Below, piece by piece: positions 16,438-27,581 of a stretch of DNA of 64,000 nucleotides. Every line of letters starts with the position of its first letter. Position 1 is the stretch's first letter. The position numbers and the translations under genes are program-made. Origin of the DNA: Rhodococcus sp. SMB37. GTDB taxonomy: Bacteria; Actinomycetota; Actinomycetes; Mycobacteriales; Mycobacteriaceae. The notes under the pieces were generated by a model. The model made no database searches and was not told where the DNA came from. It saw only the letters and a list, made by a program, of their open reading frames with translations. Location of the stretch: positions 496,001 to 560,000 of the forward strand of contig NZ_SLVY01000001.1 of NCBI RefSeq assembly GCF_004345605.1, in the 5' to 3' direction.

Positions 16438-17892
16438 TCAGAACTCGTCGTCGCTGGCGAGACCGCGGCGGACCTTCTTGGCGTGACGACGTTCGGCCGC
16501 GCCCACGCGATCGGTCTGATCGAGGCGCGAGTCGGTGCCGCGCCCCGTGGGCACCACGTCGACACCCGCATGGGTCTGCGGTTCCCATTCGAAGCTGACG
16601 TCGCCGATCGTGACGGAGCAACCCGGTTGGGCGCCCTGTTTGACCAGCTCGTCCTCGACGCCGAGCCGCGCGAGGCGATCGGCGAGATAGCCGACGGCCT
16701 CGTCGTTGTCGAAGGCGGTCTGGCGGATCCAGCGCTCAGGCCGGGTACCGCGCACGATGAAGCCGCCCGGCTCGTTCGGGTCGGCGACGACGCTGAAGCC
16801 GGTCTCGTTGCGGGCGACCGGACGGATGATGGGACGCGCCGGAGCGGCGGGCGGATGAGCCGCGCGGTACTCTTCGACCATCTTCGCCAAGGCGAAGGTC
16901 AACGGGCGCAATCCTTCTCGACTGACCGCAGAGATCGTGAACACGGGCCATCCGCGGGCTTCGAACTCGGGCGTGACGAACTCGGCAAGTTCGGCGGCGT
17001 CGGGAACGTCGGCCTTGTTGAGAATGACGATGCGGGGGCGCTCGGAGAGCTCACCGAGGCTGCTGTCGCCGGACAGCGCCGGCTGGTACGCGGCGAGTTC
17101 CGCTTCGAGAGCGTCGACGTCGGAGATCGGATCGCGGCCCGGTTCGAGGGTTGCGCAGTCCACAACGTGCGCGAGCACGGCGCAGCGCTCGAGGTGCCGG
17201 AGGAAGTCGAGCCCGAGACCGCGGCCTTCACTGGCGCCGGGGATGAGCCCCGGCACGTCGGCGACGGTGAACGTCGTATCGCCCGACTGCACGACACCGA
17301 GATTCGGAACCAGCGTGGTGAACGGGTAGTCGGCGATCTTCGGCTTCGCGGCGGACAACACCGAGACGAGCGAGGACTTGCCCGCCGACGGGAACCCGAC
17401 GAGACCGACGTCGGCGACCGACTTCAGTTCGAGGACGAGGTCGAGCTCCTGGCCTTCCTCACCGAGGAGCGCGAAGCCGGGTGCTTTGCGGGCGCGCGAC
17501 GCGAGCGCAGCATTGCCGAGACCACCACGGCCGCCGTGCGCCGCGACGTATCGGGTGCCTGCGCCGATCATGTCGACGAGCACATGGCCGTCCTTGTCGA
17601 GGACCACCGTGCCGTCCGGCACCTTGAGTACGAGATGGTTTCCGTTCGCGCCCTCACGGTTGCCACCGGCACCCTGCGCGCCGTTCGTCGCCTTCGCGTG
17701 CTGGTGGAAATGGAAGTCGAGCAGGGTGTGCACGCCCTCGTCGACCTCGAGGATGACGTCGCCGCCATTGCCCCCGTTGCCGCCGTCGGGGCCTCCGAGC
17801 GGCTTGAACTTCTCGCGGTGGACAGAGGCGCAGCCGTTGCCACCCTTGCCGGCGCTGACGTGCAGCACAACCCGGTCGATGAAACGGGACAT
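16438..17892 (-). CDS. obg: Obg GTPase
   Basis: A 484-residue Obg/CgtA GTPase involved in 50S ribosome assembly and the stringent response. Residues 1-158 form the glycine-rich Obg fold ([26 protein letters not shown]). The G domain follows: [10 protein letters not shown] (G1, about 166), [12 protein letters not shown] (G3), NKAD (G4). The C-terminal OCT domain runs from about 355 to 435 ([20 protein letters not shown]). ATG start with a GGAG-type ribosome-binding site. Upstream on the same strand is rpmA, separated by a strong hairpin; downstream is proB. Confidence 0.96.
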   Translation of the reverse strand: MSRFIDRVVLHVSAGKGGNGCASVHREKFKPLGGPDGGNGGNGGDVILEVDEGVHTLLDFHFHQHAKATNGAQGAGGNREGANGNHLVLKVPDGTVVLDKDGHVLVDMIGAGTRYVAAHGGRGGLGNAALASRARKAPGFALLGEEGQELDLVLELKSVADVGLVGFPSAGKSSLVSVLSAAKPKIADYPFTTLVPNLGVVQSGDTTFTVADVPGLIPGASEGRGLGLDFLRHLERCAVLAHVVDCATLEPGRDPISDVDALEAELAAYQPALSGDSSLGELSERPRIVILNKADVPDAAELAEFVTPEFEARGWPVFTISAVSREGLRPLTFALAKMVEEYRAAHPPAAPARPIIRPVARNETGFSVVADPNEPGGFIVRGTRPERWIRQTAFDNDEAVGYLADRLARLGVEDELVKQGAQPGCSVTIGDVSFEWEPQTHAGVDVVPTGRGTDSRLDQTDRVGAAERRHAKKVRRGLASDDEF

Positions 17893-17933
17893 GGGTGGAC
17901 CTCTCTCCGAACGAAAACTACCGATGAAACCAA

Positions 17934-17978
17934 CAATAGGGGCGGGTCAGGGTGTGCGACCCTGGCCCGCCCCTATTG
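17934..17978 (-). terminator. strong hairpin between rpmA and obg
   Basis: CAATAGGGGCGGGTCAGGG at 17934-17952 pairs with 17960-17978 over 19 positions (one G-T wobble) around the loop TGTGCGA. On the minus strand the stem is followed by GTTGGTTTC. It sits in the 135-base gap between the rpmA stop and the obg start and would terminate or attenuate rplU-rpmA transcription before obg-proB. Confidence 0.7.
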
Positions 17979-18027
17979 GGAGTATGTCGCGAGAATACTC
18001 TCGCTGTGTCCTTATCGGACGGCTGAC

Positions 18028-18291
18028 TCAGGCGTCTGCCGTGACCGGGACGATGTTGACGGTCTTGCGACCACGCTTGCTGCCGAACTCGACAGCACCG
18101 GCCTCGAGAGCGAACAGTGTGTCGTCGCCGCCGCGTCCCACGTTCACGCCCGGGTGGAAGTGGGTGCCACGCTGACGCACGATGATCTCGCCTGCGTTGA
18201 CGGACTGCCCGCCGAAACGCTTGACGCCGAGTCGCTGTGCGTTCGAATCGCGACCGTTGCGGGAGCTGGATGCGCCCTTCTTGTGTGCCAT
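18028..18291 (-). CDS. rpmA: 50S ribosomal protein L27
   Basis: Ribosomal protein L27, 87 residues, near the peptidyl transferase centre of the large subunit. The typical start [16 protein letters not shown] is followed by [21 protein letters not shown] and [16 protein letters not shown]. It begins MAHKKG directly, so no leader needs to be cleaved as in Firmicutes. It follows rplU by 36 bases in a two-gene operon. Confidence 0.98.
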   Translation of the reverse strand: MAHKKGASSSRNGRDSNAQRLGVKRFGGQSVNAGEIIVRQRGTHFHPGVNVGRGGDDTLFALEAGAVEFGSKRGRKTVNIVPVTADA

Positions 18292-18327
18292 GACGAACCC
18301 TCCTGGGTTGTGAAGCCGAAGTTCGAG

Positions 18328-18639
18328 TTACTTGATACCGGTGACCTTGACGACCGTCAGCTTCTGACGGTGGCCCTGGCGCTTGTGGTACCCGGTCTTG
18401 TTCTTGAACTTGTGGATGCGGATCTTCGGACCCTTGGTGTGCTCGACGATCTCGGCGGTGACCGAAACCTTGGCCAGCGCATCACTGTCGGTGGTCAGCG
18501 CGGACCCGTCGACGACGAGGACCGGAGCAAGCGAGACAGCCGTGCCGGGCTCACCCTCGATCTTCTCGACCTTGACGAGATCGCCCTCAGCGACCTTGTA
18601 CTGCTTACCGCCGGTCTTGACGATCGCGTACGTTGCCAT
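18328..18639 (-). CDS. rplU: 50S ribosomal protein L21
   Basis: Ribosomal protein L21, 103 residues: [20 protein letters not shown] at the N-terminus and [17 protein letters not shown] near residue 76, which binds 23S rRNA. The ATG at 18639 follows an AAGGGG ribosome-binding site; the open frame extends 48 codons upstream without support. It is the first gene of rplU-rpmA, with a promoter about 140 bases upstream leaving an untranslated leader. Confidence 0.98.
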   Translation of the reverse strand: MATYAIVKTGGKQYKVAEGDLVKVEKIEGEPGTAVSLAPVLVVDGSALTTDSDALAKVSVTAEIVEHTKGPKIRIHKFKNKTGYHKRQGHRQKLTVVKVTGIK

Positions 18640-18782
18640 CGGACGGCTACCCCTTGCTTCTTCGAACGTGCTCGCGTCACAGTGTTGCGACACGACTGGT
18701 CTGGTGTGGCTGCTGACTCGGGTCCCGCCGACTTCCTGAATCCAGGCGCAGCTGGGCAGTATCGCCGAGTAGCGACTGTGCA

Positions 18783-18812
18783 AGATTACGGGAAGGTGAC
18801 TACCAGGGTCAA
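18783..18812 (-). promoter_or_regulatory. candidate sigma-A promoter of rplU-rpmA
   Basis: On the minus strand TTGACC (18807-18812) is followed after 18 bases by TAATCT (18783-18788), close to the vegetative consensus. Transcription would start near 18776 and give a leader of about 135 bases before the rplU ATG. The region lies between the 3' end of rne and rplU. Confidence 0.6.
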
Positions 18813-18863
18813 ACCAGGCGTGACCGAAGCCGGATCGACGCGCGCCGACCCGGCTTCAGCGGG

Positions 18864-21800
18864 TCACACCTGGGCGTCGACCGGCGGCCCCGCAGGCCGC
18901 CCTGCAGCGCGACGACGACGGGGACGGCGAACGATCTCCACCTCATCGGCTCCGTCGTTCGACGGCACTGCCGGTGCCGACGCCGCGGGCTCCGGAGTGG
19001 CCTCGGACGTAGGCACCGGCACCACGAACACCCGGGGTTCACCTGCAACATCGTCGACCGGCGCCGCTGCTGCCCGCGATACCCTGCGGGCACGCCGACG
19101 GCGCGGAGCCGGCTCGGTCTGCTCGGCCTCGGGCTTCGCGGGCTCGGGCTCCGCGACCCGGTCAGACTCGGCCTTCACAGGCTCTGGCTGCTCGCTGCGT
19201 TCCGGCGCCACCGGCTCCGCCGAAGCCTTCGATTCCTTTGTGAGATCTGCCACGGGATCACCGGAAACCTCGGAGGACCGCTCTTCCGGCTCGACGTCCG
19301 GCTTCTCTGCGACCACAGCGTCTTCCTCCGGGGCGGCCTTGCCGGCGTCCGGTGCCGGCTCCGCAGTTGTCTCGGTGTCGTCGGCAGGCTTGTCGTGCGT
19401 CTGGTGCGCAGCCATCGCCAGCGCCACCGGATGCGCCGCGCGCTTGGCGGCCTCCTCCGGGTCGGTAGCGGGCACCGGGGACGCGGCCACAGGCTCGGCC
19501 ACGGGCTCCTGCTGCTGGTTGCTCTTGTCACGACCACGCTTGCGTCGCGACCCCCCACCCTGCGACGACCGTCCGGAGTCCTCCGCAGGCTTCGCCTCGA
19601 TCGGCTCGGAATGCACGATGATGCCACGACCCTGGCAATGCTCACAGGTCGTGGAGAACGCCTCCACAAGCCCGGTTCCGAGACGCTTACGCGTCATCTG
19701 CACGAGGCCGAGCGACGTCACCTCGGACACCTGATGCCGGGTGCGATCGCGCCCGAGCGCCTCGGTGAGGCGGCGCAGCACCAGATCGCGGTTGGACTCG
19801 AGCACCATGTCGATGAAGTCGACGACGATCATGCCGCCGATGTCGCGCAGGCGCATCTGCCGAACGATCTCCTCGGCAGCTTCGAGGTTGTTGCGGGTGA
19901 CGGTCTCCTCGAGGTTTCCGCCCGCTCCGGTGAATTTGCCGGTGTTGACGTCGACCACGGTCATCGCCTCGGTGCGATCGATGACGAGGGTGCCGCCGGA
20001 CGGCAGCCACACCTTGCGGTCCAGCGCCTTCGCGAGCTGCTCATCGATCCGGTGCGCACCGAAGACATCGACCGTCGAGTCCGATTGGTAACGCGCCACC
20101 CGCGGAAGCAGGTCGGGCGCAACGGTACGGATGTAGTGCTCGACGGTGTTCCAGGATTTCTCACCTTCGATGACCAGCTTGGAGAAGTCCTCGTTGAACA
20201 GGTCGCGGACGACCTTCACCAGCAGGTCCGGCTCCTCGTACAACGCCTTCGGCTGGCCCGATCCATCGGACTGCACCTTGTCGGCCTGTTCGCGGACGGC
20301 TTCCCACTGCGACTGCAGGCGTGCGACGTCGCGGGCGAGTTCGTCCTCGCTGACGCCTTCCGCGGCGGTGCGGATGATCACGCCGGCATCGGCCGGGACG
20401 ATCTCGCGGAGGATGTCCTTGAGACGCTTGCGTTCGGTGTCGGGCAACTTGCGGCTGATACCCGTCGACGAGCCGCCCGGCACGTACACGAGGAATCGTC
20501 CTGCAAGGCTGATCTGGGTGGTCAGACGTGCGCCCTTGTGGCCGACCGGATCCTTGCTCACCTGCACGACCACCTGGTCGCCCGGCTTGAGGGCCTGCTC
20601 GATCTTGCGGGACTGGCCACCGAGGCCGGCCGCTTCCCAGTTCACCTCACCGGCGTAGAGCACGCCGTTGCGGCCGCGGCCGATGTCGATGAACGCAGCT
20701 TCCATCGAGGGAAGCACGTTCTGGACCCGCCCGATGTAGATGTTGCCGACCATCGATGCCGATCCGGCACTGGTCACGAAGTGTTCGACGAGGATGCCGT
20801 CCTCGAGCACGGCCACCTGGGTCATGCCGACGTGCGGTCCGTCGACCTTCTCGCGGACGACCATGACACGCTCGACGGCCTCGCGGCGGGCGAGGAACTC
20901 CGATTCGGTGAGGATCGGCGGGCGCCGGCGCCCGGCCTCGCGACCGTCGCGACGACGCTGACGCTTCGCTTCGAGGCGGGTCGACCCACTGATGCCCTGG
21001 ACCTCGTCCTTCGCAGCCCGCGCCTTGGTCCGCGGTTCCCGCTCGTGGACGACGGTGTTGGGCGGGTCGTCCTCGGACGTGGCCTCGGCTGTGTCGCCGG
21101 TACCACGCCGACGACGACGCCGCCGACGACGCCGGGAGGTGCCGTCGCCCTGGGTGTCGTCTTCCGAGCTGTCCTCGGACTCGTCGGACGTACTGTCCTC
21201 GGCACCGTCGGCAGCGGTCTCGTCCGCGGCGGTCTCTGCAGCCTTCACGTCGGGGCCGCCGGTCTCGGAGTCTCCGGACTTCGCCTGGTCGGACTTCTCG
21301 CTGTCGGACTGCTCGGCGGACCCGTCCTGCTGCTCGTTCTCGGCGCTGTCACCACGGCCACGGCCACGGCCACGGCGGCCTCGGCGACGACGCCGGGGAT
21401 GCTCGTCCTGCTCGTCGCGATCCTCGGCCGGGGCGGACTCCGTCGACTCCGCGGACGCCTCGGTCTCCGCCCCGGTGTCGGCGGCGGCTTCCGCGGGCGC
21501 AGCAGCCTCGTCAGCAGCCGACGTCGCAGTGCCACGGCGGGCGCGGCGACGGCGCGGACGAGTTTCGCCCTCTTCGTCCGAGGGAGTCTCGGGCTGGAGG
21601 AACAGCGGTGCGGCAACCTGCTCGGTCGACGAAGCGGGCGCCGGTTCGGGCATCTCGAACAGCGGTGTGTCCTGCTCGAGAGAGGTGAACAATCCGGTCG
21701 GGCCGCCCACTGAAGCAGCGGCAAACGGCTCGGTGGCTGCAGCGTCCTGCGTGTCGTCGAGCTCGAGGGTCGTGCCGGTCGACGCCTCATCGACCGCCGG

Positions 21801-22130
21801 TATTTCTTCGCGTACTGGGGCCTCGTCGACGACGGGCTCCTCGACCACCTCCGGTGCCTCGGCAGGCTCCACGGTGTCCGCTGGTGCTGCCTGCGCCGCG
21901 GGGGCTTGTTCGGCTGGACCGCTCAACGCGGCGTGCAGTTCCTCCGCGGCCTCGCGGGGAAGCGTCGAGTGGGCGCTACGGAGCTCGGTACCGAGTTCAC
22001 CGGCCTTTGCGATCACCTGCTTGCTGGTCAATCCGAGAAGCTTGGCAAGAGCGTGCACGCGGATCTTCGCGGGCAAGTTCAGGGCATTCGCCTCGGTTGA
22101 GTTGTTCTCCTGCGGCTCTTGATCGGCCAC
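18864..22130 (-). CDS. rne: ribonuclease E/G family endoribonuclease
   Basis: A 1088-residue RNase E/G, the main endoribonuclease for mRNA turnover and rRNA processing. The catalytic core spans about residues 400-835: the S1 domain is GNIYIGRVQNVLPSMEAAFI, the metal-binding aspartates are in MTVVDVNTGKFTG and GGMIVVDFIDM, and the zinc-link is CEHCQGRG. Both flanks are long acidic, Pro/Ala-rich disordered arms, with Arg-rich patches in the N-terminal arm, as in mycobacterial and streptomycete enzymes. The N-terminus LPAKIRVHALAKLLGLTSKQ is a small IF2N-like domain. GTG start at 22130. It lies in the order ndk-rne-rplU, as in M. tuberculosis. Confidence 0.95.
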   Translation of the reverse strand: MADQEPQENNSTEANALNLPAKIRVHALAKLLGLTSKQVIAKAGELGTELRSAHSTLPREAAEELHAALSGPAEQAPAAQAAPADTVEPAEAPEVVEEPVVDEAPVREEIPAVDEASTGTTLELDDTQDAAATEPFAAASVGGPTGLFTSLEQDTPLFEMPEPAPASSTEQVAAPLFLQPETPSDEEGETRPRRRRARRGTATSAADEAAAPAEAAADTGAETEASAESTESAPAEDRDEQDEHPRRRRRGRRGRGRGRGDSAENEQQDGSAEQSDSEKSDQAKSGDSETGGPDVKAAETAADETAADGAEDSTSDESEDSSEDDTQGDGTSRRRRRRRRRRGTGDTAEATSEDDPPNTVVHEREPRTKARAAKDEVQGISGSTRLEAKRQRRRDGREAGRRRPPILTESEFLARREAVERVMVVREKVDGPHVGMTQVAVLEDGILVEHFVTSAGSASMVGNIYIGRVQNVLPSMEAAFIDIGRGRNGVLYAGEVNWEAAGLGGQSRKIEQALKPGDQVVVQVSKDPVGHKGARLTTQISLAGRFLVYVPGGSSTGISRKLPDTERKRLKDILREIVPADAGVIIRTAAEGVSEDELARDVARLQSQWEAVREQADKVQSDGSGQPKALYEEPDLLVKVVRDLFNEDFSKLVIEGEKSWNTVEHYIRTVAPDLLPRVARYQSDSTVDVFGAHRIDEQLAKALDRKVWLPSGGTLVIDRTEAMTVVDVNTGKFTGAGGNLEETVTRNNLEAAEEIVRQMRLRDIGGMIVVDFIDMVLESNRDLVLRRLTEALGRDRTRHQVSEVTSLGLVQMTRKRLGTGLVEAFSTTCEHCQGRGIIVHSEPIEAKPAEDSGRSSQGGGSRRKRGRDKSNQQQEPVAEPVAASPVPATDPEEAAKRAAHPVALAMAAHQTHDKPADDTETTAEPAPDAGKAAPEEDAVVAEKPDVEPEERSSEVSGDPVADLTKESKASAEPVAPERSEQPEPVKAESDRVAEPEPAKPEAEQTEPAPRRRRARRVSRAAAAPVDDVAGEPRVFVVPVPTSEATPEPAASAPAVPSNDGADEVEIVRRPRRRRAAGRPAGPPVDAQV

Positions 22131-22519
22131 GTAAGTCTCCTAAGACCCCCGGGCGCGTCCATCACCGCGGAAAGGCGATGTGAGCGGCCACACGGGGGCG
22201 CTGCTTGTGTACTCACGCAGTCAGCGCGAGTTCTTCCGGTCTCGCATCACTCGGTCGTCCGGTGCCCGTTTTCACTGCACGGCCGAGAGGTGCCTGGCTT
22301 GATCGCAGTTCGAGCGCCGGTGCATCCAGCATGCGGCCGAGCGAGGTATCTCCTGCGTTCCTCGGCCACAGCGATGTCGGGCATCGATCCGTGATGTCTT
22401 CGGTCGTGCCGCGCGGGCTCGTGCGGTACAACCTCCCCCAGTATCCCATACAGACATGCACAGATACGCCAACGGCGCCCCGAAGGGCGCCGCTCCGCAT
22501 GTTCGGAAGGGTCGGATGT
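22131..22519 (-). promoter_or_regulatory. long leader/promoter region of rne
   Basis: This 389-base gap holds no gene I can support. On the minus strand an extended -10-like TGGGATACT (-10 core at 22440-22445) suggests a start near 22433, giving an rne leader of about 300 bases. The leader contains no convincing open frame. Long rne leaders that mediate feedback by RNase E itself are known in E. coli; whether this one acts so is inference. An RBS-like AGGAG precedes the GTG start. Confidence 0.4.
22473..22492 (-). terminator. hairpin after ndk
   Basis: CGGCGCCC at 22473-22480 pairs perfectly with GGGCGCCG at 22485-22492; on the minus strand the loop is the very stable TTCG tetraloop. It begins 28 bases after the ndk stop. 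The following bases are TTGGCG, not a T-run, so it is an intrinsic-like terminator of the kind common in high-GC actinobacteria. Confidence 0.6.
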
Positions 22520-22939
22520 CTACGCCGACGTGAGTGCGGGGAACCACAGCGCGATCTCGCGCTCGGCCGATTCGACGGAATCGGATCCGTGCACCAGATT
22601 CTCTCCGGCCTCGAGTCCGAGGTCGCCGCGGATCGAACCCGGGACGGCCTTCTCGACGGGGTCGGTTCCGCCGGCGAGCTGACGGAACGCGGCGATCGCG
22701 CGCGGCCCTTCGAGCACTGCAGCGACCAGCGGGCCACCGGTGATGAACTCGAGCAGGCCCGGGTAGAAAGGCTTGCCTTCGTGCTCCGCGTAGTGGGCCG
22801 CCGCGATGTCTGCGGGGGCGGTGCGCAGCTCGAGAGCCACGATGTTCAATCCCTTGCGCTCGATACGCGACAGGATTTCTCCGACATGACGGCGGGCAAC
22901 GCCGTCGGGCTTGATGAGTACCAGGGTCCGCTCAGTCAC
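22520..22939 (-). CDS. ndk: nucleoside diphosphate kinase
   Basis: Ndk transfers the gamma-phosphate of ATP to nucleoside diphosphates. The 139-residue protein shows [13 protein letters not shown] at the start and [19 protein letters not shown] at the end; the phospho-histidine is in NLVHGSDS (about residue 117). GTG start. It is followed on the same strand by rne and preceded by the DUF4233 gene 17 bases upstream, so it likely belongs to the valS-folC-DUF4233-ndk transcript. Confidence 0.97.
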   Translation of the reverse strand: MTERTLVLIKPDGVARRHVGEILSRIERKGLNIVALELRTAPADIAAAHYAEHEGKPFYPGLLEFITGGPLVAAVLEGPRAIAAFRQLAGGTDPVEKAVPGSIRGDLGLEAGENLVHGSDSVESAEREIALWFPALTSA

Positions 22940-22956
22940 GGAGACAGCGTAGTGGT

Positions 22957-23418
22957 TCAGCCACGCTGGCCGGGAAGCAGACCCCGTCGCTCACGGTCTT
23001 TGATGTCTTTACGCAGGTAGAGGATGTATGCCCAGACGACACAGAACAGGATGCCGATCGCCCCGAACGCGAGGTCGACGAAGAACCCCAGCACCGTCAG
23101 AACCTGCAGGACGATGTTGAACGGAATCGCCCACGACCGTCCCTGGACACCCGCACCGAGGAACATCAACACGGCAAGCCCCACGACGTATCCGGTGGAC
23201 ACGGGCGTCAATCCGCCACCGAGCGTCGCGATCACCGGGAGCACCAGCAGCACGACGATCGCTTCGAGCACGAGCGTGCCGGCCATCACACCGCGGAATC
23301 CCTTCCACGGGTCGGTCGTCGGCGGGAGGAACTGCGGCGACTCGGCGCCGGCCTCCCCCGTCTCGTTGCCGTCGGAGATCTCGGAGTTGTCCCCGGCCGT
23401 TGGGTTATCGCTGCTCAC
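22957..23418 (-). CDS. DUF4233 family membrane protein
   Basis: A 153-residue membrane protein with an acidic N-terminal tail of about 40 residues and four predicted helices ([20 protein letters not shown], a second around residues 73-92, then [17 protein letters not shown] and [15 protein letters not shown]). DUF4233 proteins are conserved next to folC in actinobacteria, and the GTG start here overlaps the folC stop by four bases. No enzymatic motif is visible; the function is unknown. Confidence 0.88.
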   Translation of the reverse strand: MSSDNPTAGDNSEISDGNETGEAGAESPQFLPPTTDPWKGFRGVMAGTLVLEAIVVLLVLPVIATLGGGLTPVSTGYVVGLAVLMFLGAGVQGRSWAIPFNIVLQVLTVLGFFVDLAFGAIGILFCVVWAYILYLRKDIKDRERRGLLPGQRG

Positions 23419-24854
23419 GCAGGGTCCTTTCCGAAAAGTGTGCGCGCCGCTCCGGCAGTCACGACCGAGCCGGTCACGACGACACCGGCGCCCGACACCG
23501 CTTCGCCCGGATCGCCGACCTCCTCCGCGATCGCGATGGCGGTCTCGATCGCGTCGGGCAGGTCGGCTGCGGTGACCACGCGTTCGTCACCGAAACGCGC
23601 GACTGCGACGTTCGCGAGATCATCGACGTCCATGGCGCGCGGCGAACCGTTGTGGGTCACCACGATCTCGTCGAACACCGGCTCGAGTGCCTCGATGAGT
23701 CCCGCGACGTCCTTGTCGGCCATCACGCTGACCACGCCGACGAGTTTGCGGAAATCGAATTCGCCTGCCAGCGCTGCGGCGAGGGCCTTGGCGCCGTGCG
23801 GATTGTGCGCGGCGTCGAGGAACACCGTCGGTGCATTCCGCACCCGTTCGAGGCGGCCAGGGTTGACGACCGACGCGAAGGCTTCGCGCACGGTGTCGAC
23901 GTCGAGCTGCTTGTCGGGCCCTGCCCCGAAGAAGGCTTCGACGGCGGCGAGGGCGAGGGATGCATTGAACGCCTGATGCTCGCCGTGGAGTGGCAGGAAG
24001 ATGTCGGTGTACAGGCCGCCGAGCCCCTGCAGATCGAACTGCTGCCCCCCGACCGCAACGGCGCGGCGCACTACGGAGAACTCCGAGCCCTGACGAGCGA
24101 CCGCGGCGTCGGCCTCGACGGCCTGCCGCAGCAACACATCCATCGCTTCGGGTTCCTGCTGCGCGATGATCGCGACGGTGTCGCGGGGCACGAGCCCGTC
24201 CTCGGGGGCTTTCTTGATGATCCCGGCCTTCTCCCCCGCGATCTCGGTGAGCGACTCACCGAGATACCCGGTGTGGTCGATGCCGATCGGGGTGATCACG
24301 GCAACCTGACCGGTGACGACGTTCGTGGCGTCCCAGCGTCCGCCCAGTCCGACCTCGACGATAGCGACGTCGACGGGCGCATCGGCGAACGCCGCGAAGG
24401 CCATCGCGGTGGTCACCTCGAACTTGCTCATCTTCGGGCCGCCTGCAGCCTCGGACTGTTCGTCGACCATCCGGACATACGGCTCGATGTCGCGGTAGGT
24501 GTCGACGTAGGTGCGTGGCGAGATCGGGGCGCCGTCGACGCTGATCCGTTCTGTGGCGATCTGCAGGTGCGGACTTGTCGTCCGACCGGTCCGATGTTGC
24601 ATCCGGGTCAGCAGCGCATCGATCATCCGCGCCACCGAGGTCTTGCCGTTCGTCCCCGCAACGTGGATCGACGGGTAGTTGTGCTGCGGCGAACCGAGGA
24701 TGTCCATCAACGCGGAGATCCGGGCGAGCGACGGCTCGATCCTCGTCTCCGGCCAGCGTCGGTCGAGTTCCGCTTCGACCAGCGTCAACTCCGCGAGGTC
24801 GACCGGGGACGGGACGTCCGGCCGATCTGCGGATGCCGGATTGTCGGCACTCAT
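23415..24854 (-). CDS. folC: bifunctional dihydrofolate synthase / folylpolyglutamate synthase
   Basis: FolC ligates glutamate to dihydropteroate and extends the polyglutamate tail of folates. It is 479 residues and Mur-ligase-like: the P-loop is [14 protein letters not shown] near residue 65, [14 protein letters not shown] near 165 and the [10 protein letters not shown] motif near 190 bind substrate and Mg, and DAAHNPHG near 345 marks the C-terminal domain. Its ATG overlaps the valS stop by four bases, and its stop overlaps the next gene, so valS-folC-DUF4233 are tightly coupled, as in mycobacteria. Confidence 0.95.
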   Translation of the reverse strand: MSADNPASADRPDVPSPVDLAELTLVEAELDRRWPETRIEPSLARISALMDILGSPQHNYPSIHVAGTNGKTSVARMIDALLTRMQHRTGRTTSPHLQIATERISVDGAPISPRTYVDTYRDIEPYVRMVDEQSEAAGGPKMSKFEVTTAMAFAAFADAPVDVAIVEVGLGGRWDATNVVTGQVAVITPIGIDHTGYLGESLTEIAGEKAGIIKKAPEDGLVPRDTVAIIAQQEPEAMDVLLRQAVEADAAVARQGSEFSVVRRAVAVGGQQFDLQGLGGLYTDIFLPLHGEHQAFNASLALAAVEAFFGAGPDKQLDVDTVREAFASVVNPGRLERVRNAPTVFLDAAHNPHGAKALAAALAGEFDFRKLVGVVSVMADKDVAGLIEALEPVFDEIVVTHNGSPRAMDVDDLANVAVARFGDERVVTAADLPDAIETAIAIAEEVGDPGEAVSGAGVVVTGSVVTAGAARTLFGKDPA

Positions 24855-27520
24855 GCCTGTCCCAGCTCCTTCAGCCGCGCGGTGATGCGGGCGATTTCTT
24901 CCTCGGCGATCTGCTTGCGGCTCGTGATCTTCTCGACGACCGGAGCGGGTGCCTTCGACAGGAAGGCCTCGTTGCCGAGCTTGGCCGTCGTACCGGCGAG
25001 TTCCTTCTCCGCTGCCGTGAGGTCCTTGCGCAGACGCGCGATCTCCGCGCCGATGTCGATCGTGCCCGACGTGTCGAGCTCGACGGTGACGGTGGCGCGG
25101 CTCAGGCGCACCTCGATCGATGCCGACGCGCTGAATCCGTCGTCCGGAGAGGTGAGCCGCGCCAGCGACTGCACCGCAGGCACCTGCGCTTCGAGGTCCG
25201 CAGAGTCGATACTCACAAGGCGTGCCGCGACCTTCTGCGACGGCTTGAGTCCCTGATCGCTACGGAAACGACGGATCTCGGTGACGAGTTTCTGCAGGTC
25301 TTCGATGCGACGGGAGGAGTCGGCGTCGGCCGCGACACCGGATGCCGCCGGCCACTCGGCGATCACGAGGGATTCGCCACCGGTCAGCACCTTCCACAGG
25401 GTCTCGGTGACGAACGGGATCACCGGGTGCAGCAGGCGCAGCAGTGCGTCGAGAACCGTCCCGAGGACGACCTTGGTGCCGTCGACGTAGGCGCTGCCCT
25501 CGGTGAGCTGGACCTTGGCGAGCTCGAGATACCAGTCGCAGACCTCGTCCCACGCGAAGTGGTAGAGCGCCTCGCAGGCCTTGGAGAACTCGTAGCGGTC
25601 GAATGCCTCGTCGACCTCGGTGCGAACCTGATCGAGCCGGTCGAGGATCCAGCGGTCTGCGTCGGTGAGAGCATCGCGGGCGGGAAGCTCTCCGATGACC
25701 GCGCCGTTCATGAGCGCGAACTTCGTCGCGTTGAACAGCTTGTTCGCGAAGTTCCGCGACGACTGCGCGTGGTCTTCACCGACGGCGAGGTCGCTGCCGG
25801 GGTTCGCACCGCGCGCAAGGGTGAAGCGCAGGGCATCGGCACCGAACCGGTCTACCCAGTCGAGAGGATCGATACCGTTGCCGCGCGACTTCGACATCTT
25901 CTTGCCGAACTGGTCGCGGACCAGGCCGTGCAGGAACAGGTCCTTGAACGGAACCGTTCCGCCCTCACCGCCGCCCAGCGACTCGTCACCGGAGACGTAG
26001 GTGCCGAACATCATCATGCGGGCGACCCAGAAGAACAGGATGTCGTAGCCGGTGACGAGAACGCTTGTGGGATAGAACTTGTCGAGCTCGGAGGTCTGCG
26101 CCGGCCAGCCCATGGTGGAGAACGGCCACAGACCCGAGGAGAACCACGTGTCGAGCACGTCGGGGTCCTGCTCCCAGCCCTCGGGGGCTGTCTCGTCGGG
26201 GCCGAAGCACTCGACCTCGCCGTCGGGGCCGTACCAGATCGGGATGCGGTGACCCCACCACAGCTGACGCGAGATGCACCAGTCGTGCATGTTGTCGATC
26301 CAGTCGAACCAGCGCGGTTCCTGGCTCTTGGGGTGGATCACCATGTCGCCGCCGCGCACAGCGTCACCGGCGGACTTGGCCAAAGCTTCGACCTTGACCC
26401 ACCACTGCATCGACAGGCGCGGTTCGATGGTCTCGCCGGAACGCTCCGAGTGCCCGACGCTGTGCAGGTAGGGGCGCTTCTCGGCGACGACGCGGCCTTG
26501 CTCGGCAAGTTCCTCACGGATCTTGACACGGGCTTCGAAGCGGTCCATGCCGTCGAATCGGGTGCCCGAGTCGGCGATCTTGCCGGTCTTGTCCATGATC
26601 GTGGGCATCGGCAGGTTGTGCCGCAGGCCCATCTCGAAGTCGTTGGGGTCGTGAGCCGGGGTGATTTTCACGGCGCCGGTACCGAACTCGGGGTCGACGT
26701 ACTCGTCGGCGATGATCGGGATCTGCCGGCCGGTGATCGGGTGCTCGAGGGTGGTGCCGAGTAGGTGCTTGTAGCGCTCGTCCTCGGGGTGGACGGCCAC
26801 CGCGGTATCGCCGAGCATCGTCTCGACACGGGTGGTCGCGACGATGACGTGAGGCTCGTCGTCGTCGAGGGAGCCGTAGCGCAGGGAGACGAGTTCGCCC
26901 TCGACCTCTTCGAACTTGACCTCGATGTCGGAGATCGCGGTCTGCAGCACAGGTGACCAGTTCACGAGTCGTTCGGCGCGGTAGATGAGGCCGTCGTCGT
27001 ACATCCGCTTGAAGATGGTCTGGACGGCGCGGGACAGGCCGTCGTCCATCGTGAAGCGGTCGCGGGACCAGTCCACTCCATCACCGATGCGCCGCATCTG
27101 GCCCTGGATGGTGCCGCCGGACTCACGTTTCCAGTCCCAGACCTTGTCGATGAACAGTTCGCGGCCGAAGTCTTCCTTGGTCTTGCCGTCGACCGCTAGT
27201 TGCTTCTCGACCACGGTCTGCGTCGCGATGCCGGCGTGGTCCATGCCGGGCAACCACAGCACCTCGAAGCCCTGCATCCGCTTGCGGCGCGTGAGCGCAT
27301 CCATAAGCGTGTGGTCGAGCGCGTGGCCCATGTGCAGACTGCCGGTGACGTTCGGAGGCGGCAGCACGATCGAGTATCCGGGCTTGTCGCTCGCCGGGTC
27401 GGCCTCGAAGTACCCGGCGTCGACCCAGCGCTGATACAGCTCACCTTCTACTGCGCTGGGGTCCCAGCTCTTGGGGAGGGCGTCGGCGGGGTTCTGCGGG
27501 TTCTCTGGCGCACTGGTCAC
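24851..27520 (-). CDS. valS: valyl-tRNA synthetase
   Basis: ValS charges tRNA-Val. The 889-residue class I synthetase has the HIGH-type motif in [15 protein letters not shown] (about residues 54-68), the CP1 editing domain with [13 protein letters not shown], the [13 protein letters not shown] segment, and the KMSKS loop in [13 protein letters not shown] near 545. The C-terminal anticodon-binding domain is followed by a coiled-coil arm (about 820-889, rich in Lys/Glu/Ala). It is the first gene of the valS-folC-DUF4233-ndk series. Confidence 0.97.
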   Translation of the reverse strand: MTSAPENPQNPADALPKSWDPSAVEGELYQRWVDAGYFEADPASDKPGYSIVLPPPNVTGSLHMGHALDHTLMDALTRRKRMQGFEVLWLPGMDHAGIATQTVVEKQLAVDGKTKEDFGRELFIDKVWDWKRESGGTIQGQMRRIGDGVDWSRDRFTMDDGLSRAVQTIFKRMYDDGLIYRAERLVNWSPVLQTAISDIEVKFEEVEGELVSLRYGSLDDDEPHVIVATTRVETMLGDTAVAVHPEDERYKHLLGTTLEHPITGRQIPIIADEYVDPEFGTGAVKITPAHDPNDFEMGLRHNLPMPTIMDKTGKIADSGTRFDGMDRFEARVKIREELAEQGRVVAEKRPYLHSVGHSERSGETIEPRLSMQWWVKVEALAKSAGDAVRGGDMVIHPKSQEPRWFDWIDNMHDWCISRQLWWGHRIPIWYGPDGEVECFGPDETAPEGWEQDPDVLDTWFSSGLWPFSTMGWPAQTSELDKFYPTSVLVTGYDILFFWVARMMMFGTYVSGDESLGGGEGGTVPFKDLFLHGLVRDQFGKKMSKSRGNGIDPLDWVDRFGADALRFTLARGANPGSDLAVGEDHAQSSRNFANKLFNATKFALMNGAVIGELPARDALTDADRWILDRLDQVRTEVDEAFDRYEFSKACEALYHFAWDEVCDWYLELAKVQLTEGSAYVDGTKVVLGTVLDALLRLLHPVIPFVTETLWKVLTGGESLVIAEWPAASGVAADADSSRRIEDLQKLVTEIRRFRSDQGLKPSQKVAARLVSIDSADLEAQVPAVQSLARLTSPDDGFSASASIEVRLSRATVTVELDTSGTIDIGAEIARLRKDLTAAEKELAGTTAKLGNEAFLSKAPAPVVEKITSRKQIAEEEIARITARLKELGQA

Positions 27521-27581
27521 CCGACAATCGTAAGCGGATGGCCCAAATCACCAGGACACGGCCCGGGAGTGCCTTCCGGAC

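Noticed and set aside
21080-21140. Arginine-codon repeat (CGACGACGC) as a possible CRISPR or satellite repeat
   Set aside because: It encodes the Arg-rich patch of the RNase E arm and has no spacer-repeat structure.
19395-21713. A 772-codon open frame antisense to rne
   Set aside because: It mirrors the acidic, repetitive arms of RNase E in a GC-rich genome; it has no recognisable domain, and the opposite strand is clearly coding.
23400-26764. Two long plus-strand frames opposite folC and valS
   Set aside because: Shadow frames of highly conserved genes; no start signals and no domain.
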